A stretch of 64,000 bases of DNA from Paracoccus beibuensis (lineage in GTDB: Bacteria; Pseudomonadota; Alphaproteobacteria; Rhodobacterales; Rhodobacteraceae). The notes under the pieces were generated by a model, which had not been told where the DNA came from, searched no databases, and saw only the letters and a list, made by a program, of their open reading frames with translations. Shown here in pieces: positions 62,989-64,000 of this stretch. The first letter of the stretch is position 1, and each line of letters starts with the position of its first letter. The position numbers were made by a program, and so were the translations under genes. Where the stretch lies: contig NZ_JAOTBD010000020.1 in the NCBI RefSeq assembly GCF_026162625.1, forward strand, positions 1-64,000. Direction: 5' to 3'.

Positions 62989-64000
62989 ATGTCCGACGTT
63001 CAGGTCAGCCTTTCCCCGATCCTTGTCGCCGATGCGCAATCGGCGCAGGCGACACCCGCTCCGCAGGGCGATTCGGACTTTCAGGTCGAGGAGACGCCTC
63101 TTGAGGCAGAGCCGTTGCGGGTCGCGACCCCAGACGAGGGCATATTTGGCAGGACCTTCGGCGAAATCGGCCCGGACGATGGCAGGGCAGACCCGCTGGC
63201 TGCCTGGCTGGAGGGAACCATGGGTCTCAGCGCAGGCTTCCGGCCCGGAGCCGCAGCGCAGGACCCGACGCTGCCCGGGCTGCCGACCGGCGCGCCGGTA
63301 GCCACTTCCTTGCAGGCCGAACCTGCGACGACAGATGCCGGGCTTCAGCACCTGCCAAGCATGGAGGTGGCCGCCCGCGTCGACCAGGCAGAGGCTGCCG
63401 CTGCCAAGCCGTCAACTGCAGAAATGACCGTTGCCGGGATCCGGTTCTTGCCAGGCACGGGCGAAACCGTTCCGCGCGCGGATCAGGCGGCGGTCGGCGC
63501 TGCCGAGCCGGCTTCGCGCGGAAAGGCCGAGGGCGCCGGGTCACCCGCAGATCTTCCCACCATTGCACCCGGTACCGCGGGGATGCTGGACGAGCGGCAG
63601 ATCAAGGGCAAGGATATCGCGGGGTCAATCGGCCACAGCGTCGTGGCGGACAATCGCCCTGCTGCCCCGACACGGAAGATCGGCGGGCTTTCCGCAGCGA
63701 CCTTGATCGGCGGCGACACCCTTGCCGCATCGGACCCGGCTCCGCAACGGGCGTCGCAGCCACAGGATGCGGCCCTTGTCGCACCCGAGCAGATACGAAG
63801 CGCGGCTGATCCGCGAACTCCGGACACGCGACAGGCGCCTGCCCCCCGCGAGGCTGCGGTGCCGTCCGTGCAGCCCCTAGATGTTGGCCTGTCGCCGTCG
63901 GATGCCGCCCCGGCCGACCCGATCCTGTCGGACCTCCAATCCCTTGCGCCCCACCGCGGCAGTGCTGTCGGCGTGGCTTCCACGTCGGGCCCCGCGCATG
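62989..64000 (+). CDS. FliK-like hook-length control protein, N-terminal part, runs off window
   Basis: The frame from the ATG at 62989 stays open through the last base, giving at least 337 residues. It starts MSDVQVSLSPILVADAQSAQ and is rich in Ala, Pro, Asp, Gln and Thr with almost no aromatic residues and no Cys, so probably disordered. Flagellar context, direction away from the rod gene and this composition fit the secreted ruler half of FliK; the conserved C-terminal domain would lie beyond the window. A disordered envelope or hook protein of another type is the alternative. Confidence 0.6.
   Translation, partial: MSDVQVSLSPILVADAQSAQATPAPQGDSDFQVEETPLEAEPLRVATPDEGIFGRTFGEIGPDDGRADPLAAWLEGTMGLSAGFRPGAAAQDPTLPGLPTGAPVATSLQAEPATTDAGLQHLPSMEVAARVDQAEAAAAKPSTAEMTVAGIRFLPGTGETVPRADQAAVGAAEPASRGKAEGAGSPADLPTIAPGTAGMLDERQIKGKDIAGSIGHSVVADNRPAAPTRKIGGLSAATLIGGDTLAASDPAPQRASQPQDAALVAPEQIRSAADPRTPDTRQAPAPREAAVPSVQPLDVGLSPSDAAPADPILSDLQSLAPHRGSAVGVASTSGPAH

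Noticed and set aside
1-64000. tRNA, rRNA, transposase or phage genes and attachment sites
   Set aside because: None was recognised on either strand by eye. A dedicated tRNA or covariance-model scan was not possible, so a single missed tRNA cannot be excluded.

Overview
The window is GC-rich alphaproteobacterial DNA and most resembles a Rhodobacterales genome of the Paracoccus/Rhodobacter type. The evidence is the gene content: an aerobic (CobG/CobF) cobalamin cluster with alphaproteobacterial cobalamin riboswitches, the FlaF/FlbT/DUF1217 flagellar set, TRAP transporters and a glgC-glgA-glgX-glgP operon. Assignment is by reading family motifs; no database search was possible. I saw no rRNA, tRNA, CRISPR array, phage or insertion sequence.

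Layout. 1-6.1 kb is a partly decayed zone. It holds a frameshifted phytase-like esterase, an intact NAD synthetase/NMN amidase fusion, a secreted protein with a very acidic Asp/Gly/Ser tail, a multiply frameshifted GntR/FCD regulator and a TerC-like DUF475 membrane protein. 6.1-8 kb is a YgiC/YgiB-type pair. 8-12.5 kb is a gluconate locus (LacI-type repressor, gluconokinase, TRAP transporter) with a 20-bp palindromic operator. 12.6-16.4 kb is a YehZYXW-type ABC importer. 16.4-19.3 kb is a GntR/FCD regulator divergent from a hydantoin-racemase-like enzyme and an NCS1 permease. 19.3-28.5 kb is glycogen metabolism (glgC-glgA-glgX-glgP, no glgB visible) plus a divergent GH13 alpha-glucosidase.

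28.5-34.3 kb looks like a quinone/electrophile detoxification island: a LysR regulator, two-domain VOC dioxygenase-like proteins, an FMN quinone reductase, a catechol-dioxygenase-like VOC protein, and a VOC protein fused in frame to an alpha/beta hydrolase. 34.3-37.4 kb carries an HDAC-like amidohydrolase, an asparaginase with a lectin-like tail, and aroQ. 37.6-39.7 kb is otsB-otsA (trehalose). 39.8-54.7 kb is the cobalamin locus: cobO, riboswitch, DUF1636-cobW-cobN-cobG-cobH-cobI-cobJ, reverse cobK, cobL-cobE-cobM-cobB, a second riboswitch, a solo CbiM-like permease and cobF. 54.7-59.4 kb holds a CAP/RTX protein and carB. 59.7-64 kb is a flagellar region (DUF1217, flbT, flaF, flagellin, FlgN-like, FlgJ-like) divergent from a FliK-like gene that runs off the end.

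Most operons are tightly packed, with ATGA, TGATG or TAATG overlaps. The most unusual items are the NadE-PncC fusion, the VOC-hydrolase fusion that still carries an internal ribosome binding site, the asparaginase with a bulb-lectin-like C terminus, and the cysteine-rich DUF1636 protein that leads the riboswitch-controlled cobalamin operon.
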